From JBKEBQ01 sp047973225 (GTDB lineage Bacteria; Bacillota_I; Bacilli_A; Erysipelotrichales; Erysipelotrichaceae), in NCBI GenBank assembly GCA_047973225.1, contig JBKEBQ010000007.1:19273-83272 (forward strand): a stretch of DNA of 64,000 nucleotides. Direction: 5' to 3'. The notes under the pieces are model-generated. The model was not told where the DNA came from, made no database searches, and saw only the letters and a list, made by a program, of their open reading frames with translations. The position numbers were made by a program, and so were the translations under genes. This document shows positions 34,690 to 44,981 of this stretch, in pieces (the first letter of the stretch is position 1; every line of letters begins with the position of its first letter).

Positions 34690-37600
34690 ATGAATAAGCG
34701 TATTTTTGTAAGGAAAAAAGAAGCGTTTCGAATCGAAGCTACTTCGTTATTGGCAGAATTAAAATTGCATGTCGAGGGATTGGAGCATGTAGAACTCTAC
34801 AATGTGTATGATATTTTTCATGCCGAAGCAAGTGATATTGATTTGTTGAAGGGAAGTGTTTTAGCAGAGGTTGTTAGTGATGAAGTGTTGGACACGGTAG
34901 ATCTTAATAAACAAACATACATTGCATATGAAAGTCTTCCAGGACAATATGATCAGCGAAGTGATAGCGCACAAGCGTGTTTAATGTTATTGAATGCGAA
35001 GGAAAACGTTGTAATCAAAAGCGGACGATTGGTGGTATTGGAAGGTAAGCTAAGCAAACAAGATGTCGACAAGGTAAAAAGTATGCTCATCAATCCGGTT
35101 GAGATGCGAGAAAAGAATCTAGATATTTTGCAAATTGATGAAGATGTTAGTATTGCACCTACCGTATGGTTTCATGGTTTTATAACTTGGAATGAAGATG
35201 AACTATGTGCCTTCCACAAACGCGAAGGATATGCGATGAGTCTAGACGATATACGTTTTATTCAAACATATTTTCAAAAAGAAAATCGTGATCCAAGTGA
35301 AACGGAATTGAAGGTATTGGATACGTATTGGTCAGATCATTGTCGTCATACAACCTTTGAAACTATTTTACAATCTATCACCATTGAAGAAGGTAGGTTT
35401 CAACAACAAATTCAAAAAGCATATGATTTATTTATGGAATTACACCATAAGACAAACCGTAACGATAAGCCAATTACTTTAATGAATATGGCGACGGTTG
35501 GCGGTAAATATTTACATAAAATAGGGAAGTTGGATGATCTAGAAGTGAGCGATGAAATCAATGCTTGTAGTATTGAAGTCAAAGTCGATGTGGATGGAAA
35601 AGAAGAAGATTATTTGTTGATGTTCAAAAACGAAACGCATAATCATCCAACGGAGATTGAACCCTTTGGTGGAGCGAGTACCTGTATAGGTGGAGCGATT
35701 CGTGATCCTCTATCTGGAAGAAGCTATGTATATCAAGCGATGCGTATTAGTGGGGCAGGTGATATTTGTGCCCCAAGAGAAGAAACGCTTGCCAACAAGC
35801 TGCCGCAATCCTACATTTCAAAAACGGCAGCGCATGGATACGCTTCTTATGGAAATCAAATTGGTTTGGCAACGACGTTTGTTAAAGAATTATATGATGA
35901 TGGATATATTGCCAAACGAATGGAAGTAGGAGCGGTTGTAGGTGCTGCACCGAAAGCCAATGTTGTACGTAAAAAACCATTACCTGGAGATATTATTGTG
36001 CTGCTTGGTGGTGATACAGGACGTGATGGTATTGGGGGTGCTACCGGTTCTAGTAAAGAACACAGTGAAAGTTCATTAACAAAGAGTGCAAGTGAAGTAC
36101 AAAAAGGCAATGCCCCAATGGAGCGAAAATTACAACGCTTGTTTCACAATCCTGCGTGTACAAAATTAATTAAAAAAGCCAATGACTTTGGCGCTGGGGG
36201 TGTCAGTGTTGCAATTGGTGAATTGGCCGATGGAATTCACATTCATTTGGATGCGATACCCACCAAATATGCAGGACTGAGTGGCAGTGAACTTGCCATT
36301 AGTGAGTCACAAGAGAGAATGGCTTGTGTCATTAGCAAAAACGATTATGAAAAATTTAAACGTTTGGCTTATGAAGAAAATCTGGATACCACTATTGTTG
36401 CGGATGTTTGTGAAACACCTTCGCTCCGTATGGATTTCAAGGGTGAGCGAATTGTCGATATCAAACGCGAATTTTTGGATACTAATGGTGTAAGAGCGAG
36501 TCAAAAGGTTGTGATTCGTGATGAGAGTGAGAATGAAGAAGATCCATTTGTGAATCATGAACAAGATATCTTACATAATTTAATGCAACAAAATGTGGCG
36601 AGTCAAAAAGGACTTGTCGAAATGTTTGATGCGAGTATTGGTGCATCAACGGTGCTGATGCCTTTTGGTGGAAAATATCAGTTAAGTGAGAGTGAAGCCA
36701 GTGTGCAAAAAATAGCGGTCGATGGCTTCTGCAATACGGCAAGTGTCATGAGTTATGGCTATCATCCAAAATTATCTAAATACTCTCCTTATCTTGGAGG
36801 TGCATATAGTGTTGTCGAAGCATTAACGCGGCTAGTCAGTGTGGGAGCAAGTTATGAGCATGCTAGATTAACTTGTCAGGAATATTTTGAACGTTTGCAA
36901 CAAGACCCATATAAGTGGGGAAAACCAACACAAGCGCTGTTGGGGTTGCTTGAAGCACAAATTGCTTTTGCAACACCAGCCATTGGTGGTAAAGATAGTA
37001 TGAGTGGAAGTTTTCAAGACATACATGTACCACCAACATTAATTAGTTTTGCGATTACCACAGAGCGTGTTGAAAACATTGTTTCTAGTGAGTTTAAAAA
37101 CGATAATGAATATATTTACATATTGAAACATACGCCAAATATAGATATGACACCTCATTATGAACAATTAAAACGAAACTTCACCTTGATAAAATCACTG
37201 GTTGATAAGGGGAAAATCAAGGCGATGATGAGTGTTAAATTTGGGGGCATTGCGGAAGCTTTATGTAAAATGAGTTTTGGAAATAAATTGGGAATCGAGA
37301 TTTCAACAAGCGAAGATCTTTATAATTTCAATCTAGGAAGTATTGTTGTTTCTAGTGATACAAAACTTGAAAATGAACAATTTCTTTATTTAGGAAAAAC
37401 AAGTGCATCCAGAATGTTGCATATCAATGAAGAACTTGTTCATGTGGAAGAGGCCATCCTTGCATGGGGCAAACGTTATGAAACATTGTATCCTACAGCG
37501 GTGAATATCAAAGCACCAACTTTGGATACACCGATTTATGCATGCAAAACCCATGAAAAATCACGAAAAACCTATGAAAAAGTAAAGGTGATCATTCCTG

Positions 37601-38376
37601 TTTTCCCGGGAAATAATTGTGAAATTGATAGTGCACAAGCATTTCAAAGAGCTGGTGGAGATGTAGAAGTTTATATTTTTAAAAATTTAGATGTTACAGC
37701 ATTGAAACAATCTATTCAAGAATTGAGTGAAAAAATTGCAAAGGCACAAATTCTGATGATTCCGGGTGGTTTTTCAAGTGGTGATGAACCAGATGGAAGT
37801 GGAAAGTTTATTGCCAATGTATTGCGAAATGCAGATGTTGCACAAGCCATTCAAACGATGCTCGCAAACGATGGTTTAATTTTAGGAATTTGTAATGGAT
37901 TTCAAGCATTAATCAAAGCGGGTCTATTGCCTTATGGTGATATTTCAAAAGTGAATGCGCATTCACCAACATTATTTAGAAATGATATCAATCGTCATGT
38001 TTCACGCATTGCAACGACGAAAATAACTTCGAATAAGTCCGCATGGTTAGCGAGTTATATGCCAAACGATACGCACGCCATTGCCGTTTCACATGGAGAA
38101 GGGAAATTTGTGGTTAGTAAAGAAGAAGCAAAACGTCTTTTTGAAAATGGTCAAATCGCCACACAGTATGTAGATGATAATGCATGTGTCAGTATGAGTG
38201 GAAAATATAACGTGAATGGAAGTGCCTACGCAATTGAAGGTATTACCAGTCCGGATGGAAGAATTTTTGGAAAAATGGGACATAGTGAGCGTTATGAAGC
38301 AGGATTGTTTAAAAATATCGAAGGAAATAAAGTGCAAGATATCTTCGCCAATGGTATTGCATATTTCAAAAAATAA
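34690..38376 (+). CDS. purL: Phosphoribosylformylglycinamidine synthase, single-chain
   Basis: 1228 residues: the large fused form rather than the purS-purQ-purL three-gene form of bacilli. An N-terminal PurS-like region and linker come first, then the FGAM domains with the conserved YWSDHCRHTTF, FKNETHNHPTEIEPFGGAST and GGDTGRDGIGGATGSS. The C-terminal glutamine amidotransferase has its nucleophile in LGICNGFQ and its His in AVSHGEGKF. It begins five bases after the purE stop. Confidence 0.95.
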   Translation: MNKRIFVRKKEAFRIEATSLLAELKLHVEGLEHVELYNVYDIFHAEASDIDLLKGSVLAEVVSDEVLDTVDLNKQTYIAYESLPGQYDQRSDSAQACLMLLNAKENVVIKSGRLVVLEGKLSKQDVDKVKSMLINPVEMREKNLDILQIDEDVSIAPTVWFHGFITWNEDELCAFHKREGYAMSLDDIRFIQTYFQKENRDPSETELKVLDTYWSDHCRHTTFETILQSITIEEGRFQQQIQKAYDLFMELHHKTNRNDKPITLMNMATVGGKYLHKIGKLDDLEVSDEINACSIEVKVDVDGKEEDYLLMFKNETHNHPTEIEPFGGASTCIGGAIRDPLSGRSYVYQAMRISGAGDICAPREETLANKLPQSYISKTAAHGYASYGNQIGLATTFVKELYDDGYIAKRMEVGAVVGAAPKANVVRKKPLPGDIIVLLGGDTGRDGIGGATGSSKEHSESSLTKSASEVQKGNAPMERKLQRLFHNPACTKLIKKANDFGAGGVSVAIGELADGIHIHLDAIPTKYAGLSGSELAISESQERMACVISKNDYEKFKRLAYEENLDTTIVADVCETPSLRMDFKGERIVDIKREFLDTNGVRASQKVVIRDESENEEDPFVNHEQDILHNLMQQNVASQKGLVEMFDASIGASTVLMPFGGKYQLSESEASVQKIAVDGFCNTASVMSYGYHPKLSKYSPYLGGAYSVVEALTRLVSVGASYEHARLTCQEYFERLQQDPYKWGKPTQALLGLLEAQIAFATPAIGGKDSMSGSFQDIHVPPTLISFAITTERVENIVSSEFKNDNEYIYILKHTPNIDMTPHYEQLKRNFTLIKSLVDKGKIKAMMSVKFGGIAEALCKMSFGNKLGIEISTSEDLYNFNLGSIVVSSDTKLENEQFLYLGKTSASRMLHINEELVHVEEAILAWGKRYETLYPTAVNIKAPTLDTPIYACKTHEKSRKTYEKVKVIIPVFPGNNCEIDSAQAFQRAGGDVEVYIFKNLDVTALKQSIQELSEKIAKAQILMIPGGFSSGDEPDGSGKFIANVLRNADVAQAIQTMLANDGLILGICNGFQALIKAGLLPYGDISKVNAHSPTLFRNDINRHVSRIATTKITSNKSAWLASYMPNDTHAIAVSHGEGKFVVSKEEAKRLFENGQIATQYVDDNACVSMSGKYNVNGSAYAIEGITSPDGRIFGKMGHSERYEAGLFKNIEGNKVQDIFANGIAYFKK

Positions 38377-38388
38377 GGAGGAATGAAA

Positions 38389-39108
38389 ATGAAAATGTTA
38401 TATGAAGGAAAAGCAAAACAAATATTTGAAAGTGAAAATCCAGAGGAAGTCATCATTCATTATAAGGACGATGCAACAGCAGGTAATGGTGAAAAACATG
38501 GAACCATCCAACAAAAAGGAATTTTAAATAATAAGATATCCAATATTATTTATCGTTATCTTGAAAAACATGGTGTTCCTACACATTTAATTGAGGTATT
38601 GAATGAACGTGATCAATTGTGTAGACGCGTTGATATTGTCCCTTTGGAAGTGATCGTTCGCAATGTTGTTGCTGGAAGTGCAGCAAAACGCTATAAATTA
38701 GAAGAAGGAACAGCGATCGAGCAACCGATTCAAGAAATTTGTTGGAAAGATGATGATTTGGGAGATCCTTTGATCAATGATGATCATGCCGTTGCCTTCC
38801 ATTTAGCAACACGCGAAGAATTGGCAGAAATCTATAAACAAACAGCGAAGATCAATCAATTGATGGTGAAACTTTGGGAATCTTTAGGTATTCGTTTGGT
38901 TGACTTCAAGATAGAATTTGGTAAAACGAGAGATGGAAAAATTTTATTGGCAGATGAAATATCGCCAGATACTTGCCGTTTATGGGATTTAGAAACCAAT
39001 GAAAAGTTGGATAAAGATCGTTTCCGTAGAGATATGGGAAACATTGAAGAAGCATATGTAGAAATTCATCGAAGATTAGCAGCGAAAGAGGCTGATAATG
39101 CGTTTTGA
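38389..39108 (+). CDS. purC: SAICAR synthetase
   Basis: 239 residues starting MKMLYEGKAKQIFESE. Signatures are the lysine-rich ATP loop at the start, PLEVIVRNVVAGS and LVDFKIEFGK with DEISPDTCRLWD. It condenses CAIR with aspartate. ATG 38389 follows AAGGAGG at 38375-38381; the ATG at 38383 is too close. It overlaps purF by 11 bases. Confidence 0.96.
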   Translation: MKMLYEGKAKQIFESENPEEVIIHYKDDATAGNGEKHGTIQQKGILNNKISNIIYRYLEKHGVPTHLIEVLNERDQLCRRVDIVPLEVIVRNVVAGSAAKRYKLEEGTAIEQPIQEICWKDDDLGDPLINDDHAVAFHLATREELAEIYKQTAKINQLMVKLWESLGIRLVDFKIEFGKTRDGKILLADEISPDTCRLWDLETNEKLDKDRFRRDMGNIEEAYVEIHRRLAAKEADNAF

Positions 39109-40525
39109 GAAAGAGTATTTTTTAAGTGGAAAACTGAATGAGGAGTGTGGTGTATTTGGCGTATATAATGTGAAAGATGCAGCATCACTCACCTATTTTG
39201 GACTTCATGCCTTACAACATCGAGGGCAGGAATCAAGTGGAATTGCTACTATGTCAAGTATGGGACTCCATAGTATCAAAGGCAAGGGCTTATTGACGGA
39301 TACCTTTGATAGTCAAGTGATTGATAGTTTAAAAGGTGATTATGCTTTGGGGCATGTTCGTTATGCTACAGCAGGTGGAAATCAATATGAGAATATTCAA
39401 CCTGTTGTCGTAAGATCGCATCGTGGAAATTTTGCGGTATCACATAATGGAAATATTGTGAATGCCAAAGAGTTAAAAAAACAAATGGAAGAACAAGGAT
39501 CGATTTTTCAAGGAACAAGCGATTCAGAAGTAATTGGTCACTTGATTTTACGAGAACATGGAAGTTTTTCGCAGAAGCTGGATCGTGCGGTTCGTTATTT
39601 AGAAGGTGCTTTTGCATTTGTGGTTATGTGTGATGATAAAATGTATGCGGTTCGTGATAAAACGGGGTTACGACCGTTAAGTATTGCGCGTATTGATGAG
39701 GGCTATTGTGTGAGTAGTGAGTCTTGTGCATTTGATATCGTAAATGGACAAGAACCATTTGACGTACAACCAGGGGAGGTCGTTCGCATTGATAAGGATG
39801 GAATTTCAAAGCGACAATATACTGATAAAACACAACATAAAATGTGTGCGATGGAATACATTTATTTTTCACGCCCAGATAGTAGTATTGATGGTATTAA
39901 TGTCCATACAGCAAGACGTTTATCGGGAAGAAAACTTGCTGAAATTGATATGCAAGCAAAGGATTGCGATGCGGATATGGTTGTTGGAGTGCCAGATTCT
40001 AGTCTGAGTGCGGCGATGGGATATGCCGAAAAAAGTGGTTTATCTTATGAGATAGGTTTAATTAAAAATCGTTATGTTGGACGTACTTTTATTCAACCAA
40101 CACAGGAATTAAGAGAGCGTGGCGTAAGGATGAAGCTGAGTGCCGTTCGAGATATTGTAAATGGAAAACGTATTATTTTAGTCGATGATAGTATTGTAAG
40201 AGGAACCACAAGCAAACGGATTGTTCGCTTATTAAAAGATGCAGGGGCAAAAGCGGTTCATGTACGCATCGGTTCACCAGCAATTAGTCATCCTTGTTTT
40301 TATGGAGTAGACACTTCAACTAGAGAAGAATTGATTAGTAGTCATATGAAAGAGGAAGAAGTAAAAGATTTTATCAAAGCTGATTCACTTAAATTTTTGA
40401 GTATTGAAGATATGGAAGATGCATTTCAAACCACAAACTTGTGTGTCGCTTGTTTTAGTGGTAAGTATCCAACACCACTTTATAGTTTTCAAAAGGTGTT
40501 AGAAAAGGAGCAGGATAATGAGTAA
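39098..40525 (+). CDS. purF: Amidophosphoribosyltransferase, Fe-S type
   Basis: 475 residues. A short propeptide is cleaved before Cys17 in LNEECGVFG, which becomes the N-terminal glutaminase nucleophile. The PRPP motif is IILVDDSIVRGTTS. Four cysteines in KMCAMEY, SHPCFYG and LCVACFSG sit at the positions used for the [4Fe-4S] cluster of the Bacillus-type enzyme. The enzyme commits PRPP to purine synthesis and should be oxygen-sensitive, suiting an anaerobe. It overlaps purM by 8 bases. Confidence 0.96.
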   Translation: MRFEKEYFLSGKLNEECGVFGVYNVKDAASLTYFGLHALQHRGQESSGIATMSSMGLHSIKGKGLLTDTFDSQVIDSLKGDYALGHVRYATAGGNQYENIQPVVVRSHRGNFAVSHNGNIVNAKELKKQMEEQGSIFQGTSDSEVIGHLILREHGSFSQKLDRAVRYLEGAFAFVVMCDDKMYAVRDKTGLRPLSIARIDEGYCVSSESCAFDIVNGQEPFDVQPGEVVRIDKDGISKRQYTDKTQHKMCAMEYIYFSRPDSSIDGINVHTARRLSGRKLAEIDMQAKDCDADMVVGVPDSSLSAAMGYAEKSGLSYEIGLIKNRYVGRTFIQPTQELRERGVRMKLSAVRDIVNGKRIILVDDSIVRGTTSKRIVRLLKDAGAKAVHVRIGSPAISHPCFYGVDTSTREELISSHMKEEEVKDFIKADSLKFLSIEDMEDAFQTTNLCVACFSGKYPTPLYSFQKVLEKEQDNE

Positions 40526-41549
40526 TTCTTATAAAAAAGCCGGTGTAGATTTAGAAGCGGGGTATGCATCAGTAGAGCGCATCAAAGAACATGTGAAACG
40601 CACCCAAATTTTTGGTTCTAGCGATTCAATTGGATCTTTTGGTGGAATGTTTGATTTGAGTGTCCTTTCTTTAAAGGAGCCCGTGCTTGTTTCGGGGAGT
40701 GATGGTGTAGGCACAAAGTTGATGATTGCGATTGATTATGATAAACATGATACAATCGGAATAGATGCAGTTGCGATGTGTGTGAATGATGTTTTGGTCC
40801 AAGGCGCAGCACCACTGTTCTTTTTGGATTATATTGCCGTGGAAAAAAATAGTCCCACCCAAATTGAAGCCATTGTTAAAGGTGTAGCGGATGGTTGTGT
40901 ACAAGCACAGTGTGCGCTCATCGGTGGGGAAACGGCGGAAATGCCGGATATGTATCAAAGTGGACATTATGATGTGGCAGGATTTTGTGTGGGTGTAGTG
41001 GAAAAAACAAAATTGCTTGATGGATCGAGGATTAAAGCGGGGGATATTTTAATTGGCATCGCATCTAGTGGATGTCATTCTAATGGTTTTTCACTAATTC
41101 GCAAAATTTTATTGAAAGATGGTAGGCTTGATTTACATACTACCTATGATGGTTTTGATAAACCACTAGGGGAAGTTTTATTAACGCCAACCAAAATTTA
41201 TGTAAAAGCGATCAAACACTTATTCGCAAACAATATCGAAATCAGCGGGATGTCACACATTACCGGTGGTGGGTTTTATGAAAACTTACCTCGGATGTTG
41301 CATGGTAATCTAGGTGTCGAAATTGATCCCAGTGCGTTTCCTACACCAAAAATTTTCACATTATTAGAAACAATGGGTAATATTGAGAAAAATGAAATGT
41401 ATAATATCTTTAATATGGGAATTGGTTTTGTTTTGGCAATTGATCCAAAATATAAAAATGATGTTTTATCAATGTTGCATGCGATGGATGAGAAAGCTTA
41501 TGAAATTGGTCGTGTTACACAAAATGCGGGAGTTCATTTGCAGTGGTAA
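40518..41549 (+). CDS. purM: Phosphoribosylformylglycinamidine cyclo-ligase (AIR synthetase)
   Basis: 343 residues with the family signatures SGSDGVGTKLMIAIDYDKHD, the ATP-binding segment GGETAEMPDMY, and SSGCHSNGFSLIR. It closes the imidazole ring to make AIR. It overlaps purF by 8 bases and its last codons overlap the GTG start of purN by 7 bases. Confidence 0.96.
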   Translation: MSNSYKKAGVDLEAGYASVERIKEHVKRTQIFGSSDSIGSFGGMFDLSVLSLKEPVLVSGSDGVGTKLMIAIDYDKHDTIGIDAVAMCVNDVLVQGAAPLFFLDYIAVEKNSPTQIEAIVKGVADGCVQAQCALIGGETAEMPDMYQSGHYDVAGFCVGVVEKTKLLDGSRIKAGDILIGIASSGCHSNGFSLIRKILLKDGRLDLHTTYDGFDKPLGEVLLTPTKIYVKAIKHLFANNIEISGMSHITGGGFYENLPRMLHGNLGVEIDPSAFPTPKIFTLLETMGNIEKNEMYNIFNMGIGFVLAIDPKYKNDVLSMLHAMDEKAYEIGRVTQNAGVHLQW

Positions 41550-42109
41550 AGGTTGCAGTATTTGCATCAGGGAATGGTTCTAATTTTGAAAACTTAGTAA
41601 GGAGTAATATGCAATATGCAAATATTGCATTGTTGGTAGTGGATAAGGAAGATGCTTATGCACGTACACGAGCACAAAAATTAGGAATTCCATGTGTCTT
41701 TATGAATCCTAAACAATTTAAAAACAAAGCATTGTATGAAACTGCAATTATTAAATATTTAAAACAATATCAAATTGACTTTATTGCTTTAGCTGGCTAT
41801 ATGCGCTTTATTGGGGATGTTTTGTTACAGGCATTTCCACGCGCTATTGTCAATCTGCATCCCGCCTATTTACCTGCGTTTCCAGGTGCACATAGCATTA
41901 TAGAGGCCTATGAAGCAAAGGTGTCATATAGTGGGGTAACCTTACACTATGTGGATGAAGGCATTGATACGGGTGAAATTATCAAACAAGAAAAAGTGCC
42001 TTTACATCCGAAGATGTCCTTTGGTGCATTTGAAAGGTCTATTCACAAGAAAGAATATGAGATGTATCCAAGAGTATTAGATAGCGTGTGCAAGGAGGTA
42101 AGAAAATGA
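41543..42109 (+). CDS. purN: Phosphoribosylglycinamide formyltransferase, folate-dependent
   Basis: 188 residues, GTG start within the end of purM. Motifs are VAVFASGNGSNFENL, AGYMRFIG, the catalytic-site segment NLHPAYLPAFPGAHSI, and VDEGIDTGEII. It transfers the formyl group of 10-formyl-THF, made by Fhs encoded at 24.0 kb. It overlaps purH by 4 bases (ATGA). Confidence 0.95.
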   Translation: MVKVAVFASGNGSNFENLVRSNMQYANIALLVVDKEDAYARTRAQKLGIPCVFMNPKQFKNKALYETAIIKYLKQYQIDFIALAGYMRFIGDVLLQAFPRAIVNLHPAYLPAFPGAHSIIEAYEAKVSYSGVTLHYVDEGIDTGEIIKQEKVPLHPKMSFGAFERSIHKKEYEMYPRVLDSVCKEVRK

Positions 42110-43635
42110 AAAGAGCATTGTTGAGTGTTTCCAATAAAGACGGAATCGTTGCCTTTGCGAAGCAATTGGTTTTATTAGGATATGAAATTATTTCCACTGG
42201 CGGAACTAAAAAGACACTTGAAGAACAAGGTGTTAATACCATAAGTATTCAAAAAGTTACAAATTTCCCTGAAATTATGGATGGTCGGGTAAAAACATTG
42301 CATCCTAATGTTCATGGCGCACTGCTTTGCGTACGAGACAATAAAGATCATGTGCAACAATTACAAGATTTGCATATTGATTATATTGATTTGGTTTGTG
42401 TGAATCTATATCCGTTTAAACAAACTCTCCAAAAAGTCAATGTAAAACATGATGAAATTATTGAGAATATTGATATTGGTGGACCAAGTATGTTGCGTAG
42501 TGCCGCAAAAAATTATGCATCGATTCCCGTCCTTGTAGACCCTAACGACTATGATGTCGTTATTAAAGAGTTGCAAAAAAAAGGAAATACAAGTTTAAAA
42601 ACAAGAGAATTCTTAGCAGCTAAGGTATTTCGTCATACAGCGAGTTATGATGCGATTATTGCGCAATATTTGAGTGAGAAAACCGAAGTGAAATTTCCTG
42701 AAACATTTACTATCACCTATGACAAAGTACAAGCTTTACGCTATGGTGAAAATCCCCATCAAGAGGCTGCTTTTTACAAATCTGCACATCCGCAGTATGC
42801 GATTGCGAATGCGAAACAGTTGCATGGAAAAGAGCTTTCTTACAACAATATTCAAGATGCCAATGCCTGTATCGAGGTTTTAAAAGAATTTGATGAACCT
42901 TGTGCAGTTGGCATGAAGCACATGAATCCATGTGGTGTTGGTATTGGAAAGAGTATTGATGAAGCATGGGATAAAGCATATGCGGCAGATGAAACATCTA
43001 TTTTTGGTGGCATTGTATCATTTAATGGCGAAGTGGAAGTAAAGACAGCTGAAAAACTATCAAAGATTTTTTTAGAAATTATTATTGCGCCTAAGTTTAG
43101 TGATGAAGCATTTACGATTTTAAGCAAAAAGAAAAATATTCGTTTATTACAACTTGATACAAGTTTAGCTTTAAATTCAACTTTAAAAGTTACCAATGTA
43201 AATGATGGCTTATTGGTGCAAGATATGGATCTAAAAAAAGTGAGTGAAGAAGAACTAAGTTTTCCAACCAAGAGAAAACCAAGTAAAGAAGAACTTGAAC
43301 AGTTGTTGTTTGCTTGGAAGGTTGTTAAACATGTAAAAAGTAATGCGATTGTATTGGCAAAAGAGAATATGACAATCGGTATTGGAGCAGGACAAATGAA
43401 TCGAGTTGGAGCAGCAAAAATCGCTCTTGCACAAGCGGGAAAGAAGGCATGTGGAAGTGTATTAGGCTCAGATGCGTTTTTCCCTATGTCAGATACCGTT
43501 GAAACAGCAATTGCAGCAGGTGTTTGTGCTATAATTCAACCAGGTGGATCTATTCATGATCAAGATTCCATTGATGTTTGTGACAAGCATGATGTTGCGA
43601 TGGTATTTACGGGAATCCGTCATTTCAAACATTAA
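42106..43635 (+). CDS. purH: AICAR transformylase / IMP cyclohydrolase
   Basis: 509 residues, bifunctional. The N-terminal IMP cyclohydrolase begins MKRALLSVSNKDGIVAFAKQ with ISTGGTKKTLEE. The C-terminal AICAR transformylase includes LRYGENPHQEAAFYK and the catalytic Lys-His in VGMKHMNPCG. Start 42106 is placed after AAGGAGG. It completes the operon and IMP synthesis. Confidence 0.96.
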   Translation: MKRALLSVSNKDGIVAFAKQLVLLGYEIISTGGTKKTLEEQGVNTISIQKVTNFPEIMDGRVKTLHPNVHGALLCVRDNKDHVQQLQDLHIDYIDLVCVNLYPFKQTLQKVNVKHDEIIENIDIGGPSMLRSAAKNYASIPVLVDPNDYDVVIKELQKKGNTSLKTREFLAAKVFRHTASYDAIIAQYLSEKTEVKFPETFTITYDKVQALRYGENPHQEAAFYKSAHPQYAIANAKQLHGKELSYNNIQDANACIEVLKEFDEPCAVGMKHMNPCGVGIGKSIDEAWDKAYAADETSIFGGIVSFNGEVEVKTAEKLSKIFLEIIIAPKFSDEAFTILSKKKNIRLLQLDTSLALNSTLKVTNVNDGLLVQDMDLKKVSEEELSFPTKRKPSKEELEQLLFAWKVVKHVKSNAIVLAKENMTIGIGAGQMNRVGAAKIALAQAGKKACGSVLGSDAFFPMSDTVETAIAAGVCAIIQPGGSIHDQDSIDVCDKHDVAMVFTGIRHFKH

Positions 43636-43671
43636 TAGTATATAAAACAACATCTATAGTTTTGTATAAAT

Positions 43672-43722
43672 ACCTCCAAAGTAGAGAGAAGGGATTCAGC
43701 CAATCTGCGTTGGAGGTGTTTT
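43672..43722 (+). terminator. Terminator of the purE-H operon
   Basis: ACCTCCAA pairs with TTGGAGGT across a 30-base loop and is followed by GTTTTA. The large loop makes it less typical; nothing else ends the operon. Confidence 0.55.
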
Positions 43723-44009
43723 ATATGTTCAATGTTATTCTATAGGAAGATCCATTTTCAGATTGTAAGGTATTGTATCAGCACAAATAAACTATATGTT
43801 TGTGTGCGAAATAACGATATTTTATAATGGTAGAAGATGACGTTTTTTTTATATCTAGAAGATAAACGACATGACCGTGTTCTTTAGGTATTATGTAGTG
43901 GTATAATGGGATTAATGAAAAAAAGATTAAAAAAATTTAATGAAAGTCACAGATGAAATTCATGCAAGGTATGTATAAGTGAATTATAATACAGGCAAGG
44001 AGGTGGCAG

Positions 44010-44312
44010 ATGGAATTTGTTCAAAAACACAAAAAGAAAATTATGGCTGTTTTGATTGGGATTGTTGTTATGATAATGGGAGCTACGATATTATTGTTTC
44101 GTTCCATTGCTACACGTATAAGCTATAGTAAAGAGCAGATCATTGAAATAGCGGAAGCAGAAATAGATGGTAGTGTTGTCGAAATTGAAGTAGATCATCA
44201 ACTATTTCATACCTATTATGAAATGACGATCGTTGATGAATATACGAATGAAACAGAAGTTGTCATTGATGCAAGTGATGGAACGATTTTGAAAATCGAG
44301 CAGGATGATTAG
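44010..44312 (+). CDS. Membrane-anchored PepSY protein
   Basis: 100 residues with AAGGAGG at 43998-44003. A short basic N-terminus (MEFVQKHKKK) precedes one membrane span (IMAVLIGIVVMIMGATILLF). One extracellular PepSY domain follows, with SYSKEQIIEIAEAEIDGSVV and the closing TEVVIDASDGTILKIE. PepSY domains are inhibitory or sensory. It is first in a four-gene unit with a two-component system, so it may be the sensor's ligand-binding partner. It starts 10 bases before the regulator gene. Confidence 0.75.
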   Translation: MEFVQKHKKKIMAVLIGIVVMIMGATILLFRSIATRISYSKEQIIEIAEAEIDGSVVEIEVDHQLFHTYYEMTIVDEYTNETEVVIDASDGTILKIEQDD

Positions 44313-44321
44313 GAGATGGCT

Positions 44322-44981
44322 ATGAAAAAAATATTAATCGTAGAAGATGAAAAACACATGCTTGATTTATTGCGGTTGGAGTTGACACATGAAGGGTATG
44401 AAGTAGCAAGTGCAACAGCAGGCGATGTTGCTTTACATATGGCACTGGAAACAGACTACGATTTAATTTTATTGGATCTGATGCTACCGAAGATGAATGG
44501 AGTAGAGGTTTGTCGAAGATTACGTTTGCATAAAGCTACGCCTATTATCATGCTGACCGCACGGGACAGCGTTATGGATAAGGTGAATGGCTTGGAATCT
44601 GGTGCTGATGATTATTTAGCAAAACCCTTTGCGATGGAGGAGTTGTTTGCAAGAATTCACGCGATTCTACGGCGGCATAAACAAACGATACAAACTTTAA
44701 TCTATCGTAATTTATCACTAAATTATGATGCTTACAAAGTGTGGAAGCAGGAAGCAGAAATTATGTTGACAAGCAAAGAATTCCAGTTATTAAAATTGTT
44801 TATGCGCAACCCCAATAAAGTGTTTCATCGAGATGAATTGCTAGAAGAGGTGTGGGGTTATGAAAATGAGAGCGAAACGAATGTTGTTGATGTATATATT
44901 CGCCATTTACGCAGTAAGTTAGAAACGGATGAGGATAAATATTTTCATACGGTGCGCGGGATTGGATATCGCTTTCAATGA
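44322..44981 (+). CDS. OmpR-family response regulator
   Basis: 219 residues: receiver domain with the phospho-acceptor in DLILLDLMLPKMNG (Asp52) and the switch motif DSVMDKVNGLESGADDYLAKP, followed by a winged-helix DNA-binding domain (KEFQLLKLFMRNPNKVFHRD). Start 44322 is chosen because AGGAG abuts the earlier ATG at 44316. It overlaps the histidine kinase by 4 bases. Targets unknown; the flanking PepSY genes are likely. Confidence 0.93.
   Translation: MKKILIVEDEKHMLDLLRLELTHEGYEVASATAGDVALHMALETDYDLILLDLMLPKMNGVEVCRRLRLHKATPIIMLTARDSVMDKVNGLESGADDYLAKPFAMEELFARIHAILRRHKQTIQTLIYRNLSLNYDAYKVWKQEAEIMLTSKEFQLLKLFMRNPNKVFHRDELLEEVWGYENESETNVVDVYIRHLRSKLETDEDKYFHTVRGIGYRFQ

Noticed and set aside
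34195..43271. Long minus-strand frames inside the pur operon, e.g. 34195-34563 and 42852-43271
   Set aside because: They are antisense shadows of strongly conserved pur genes and lack ribosome sites.
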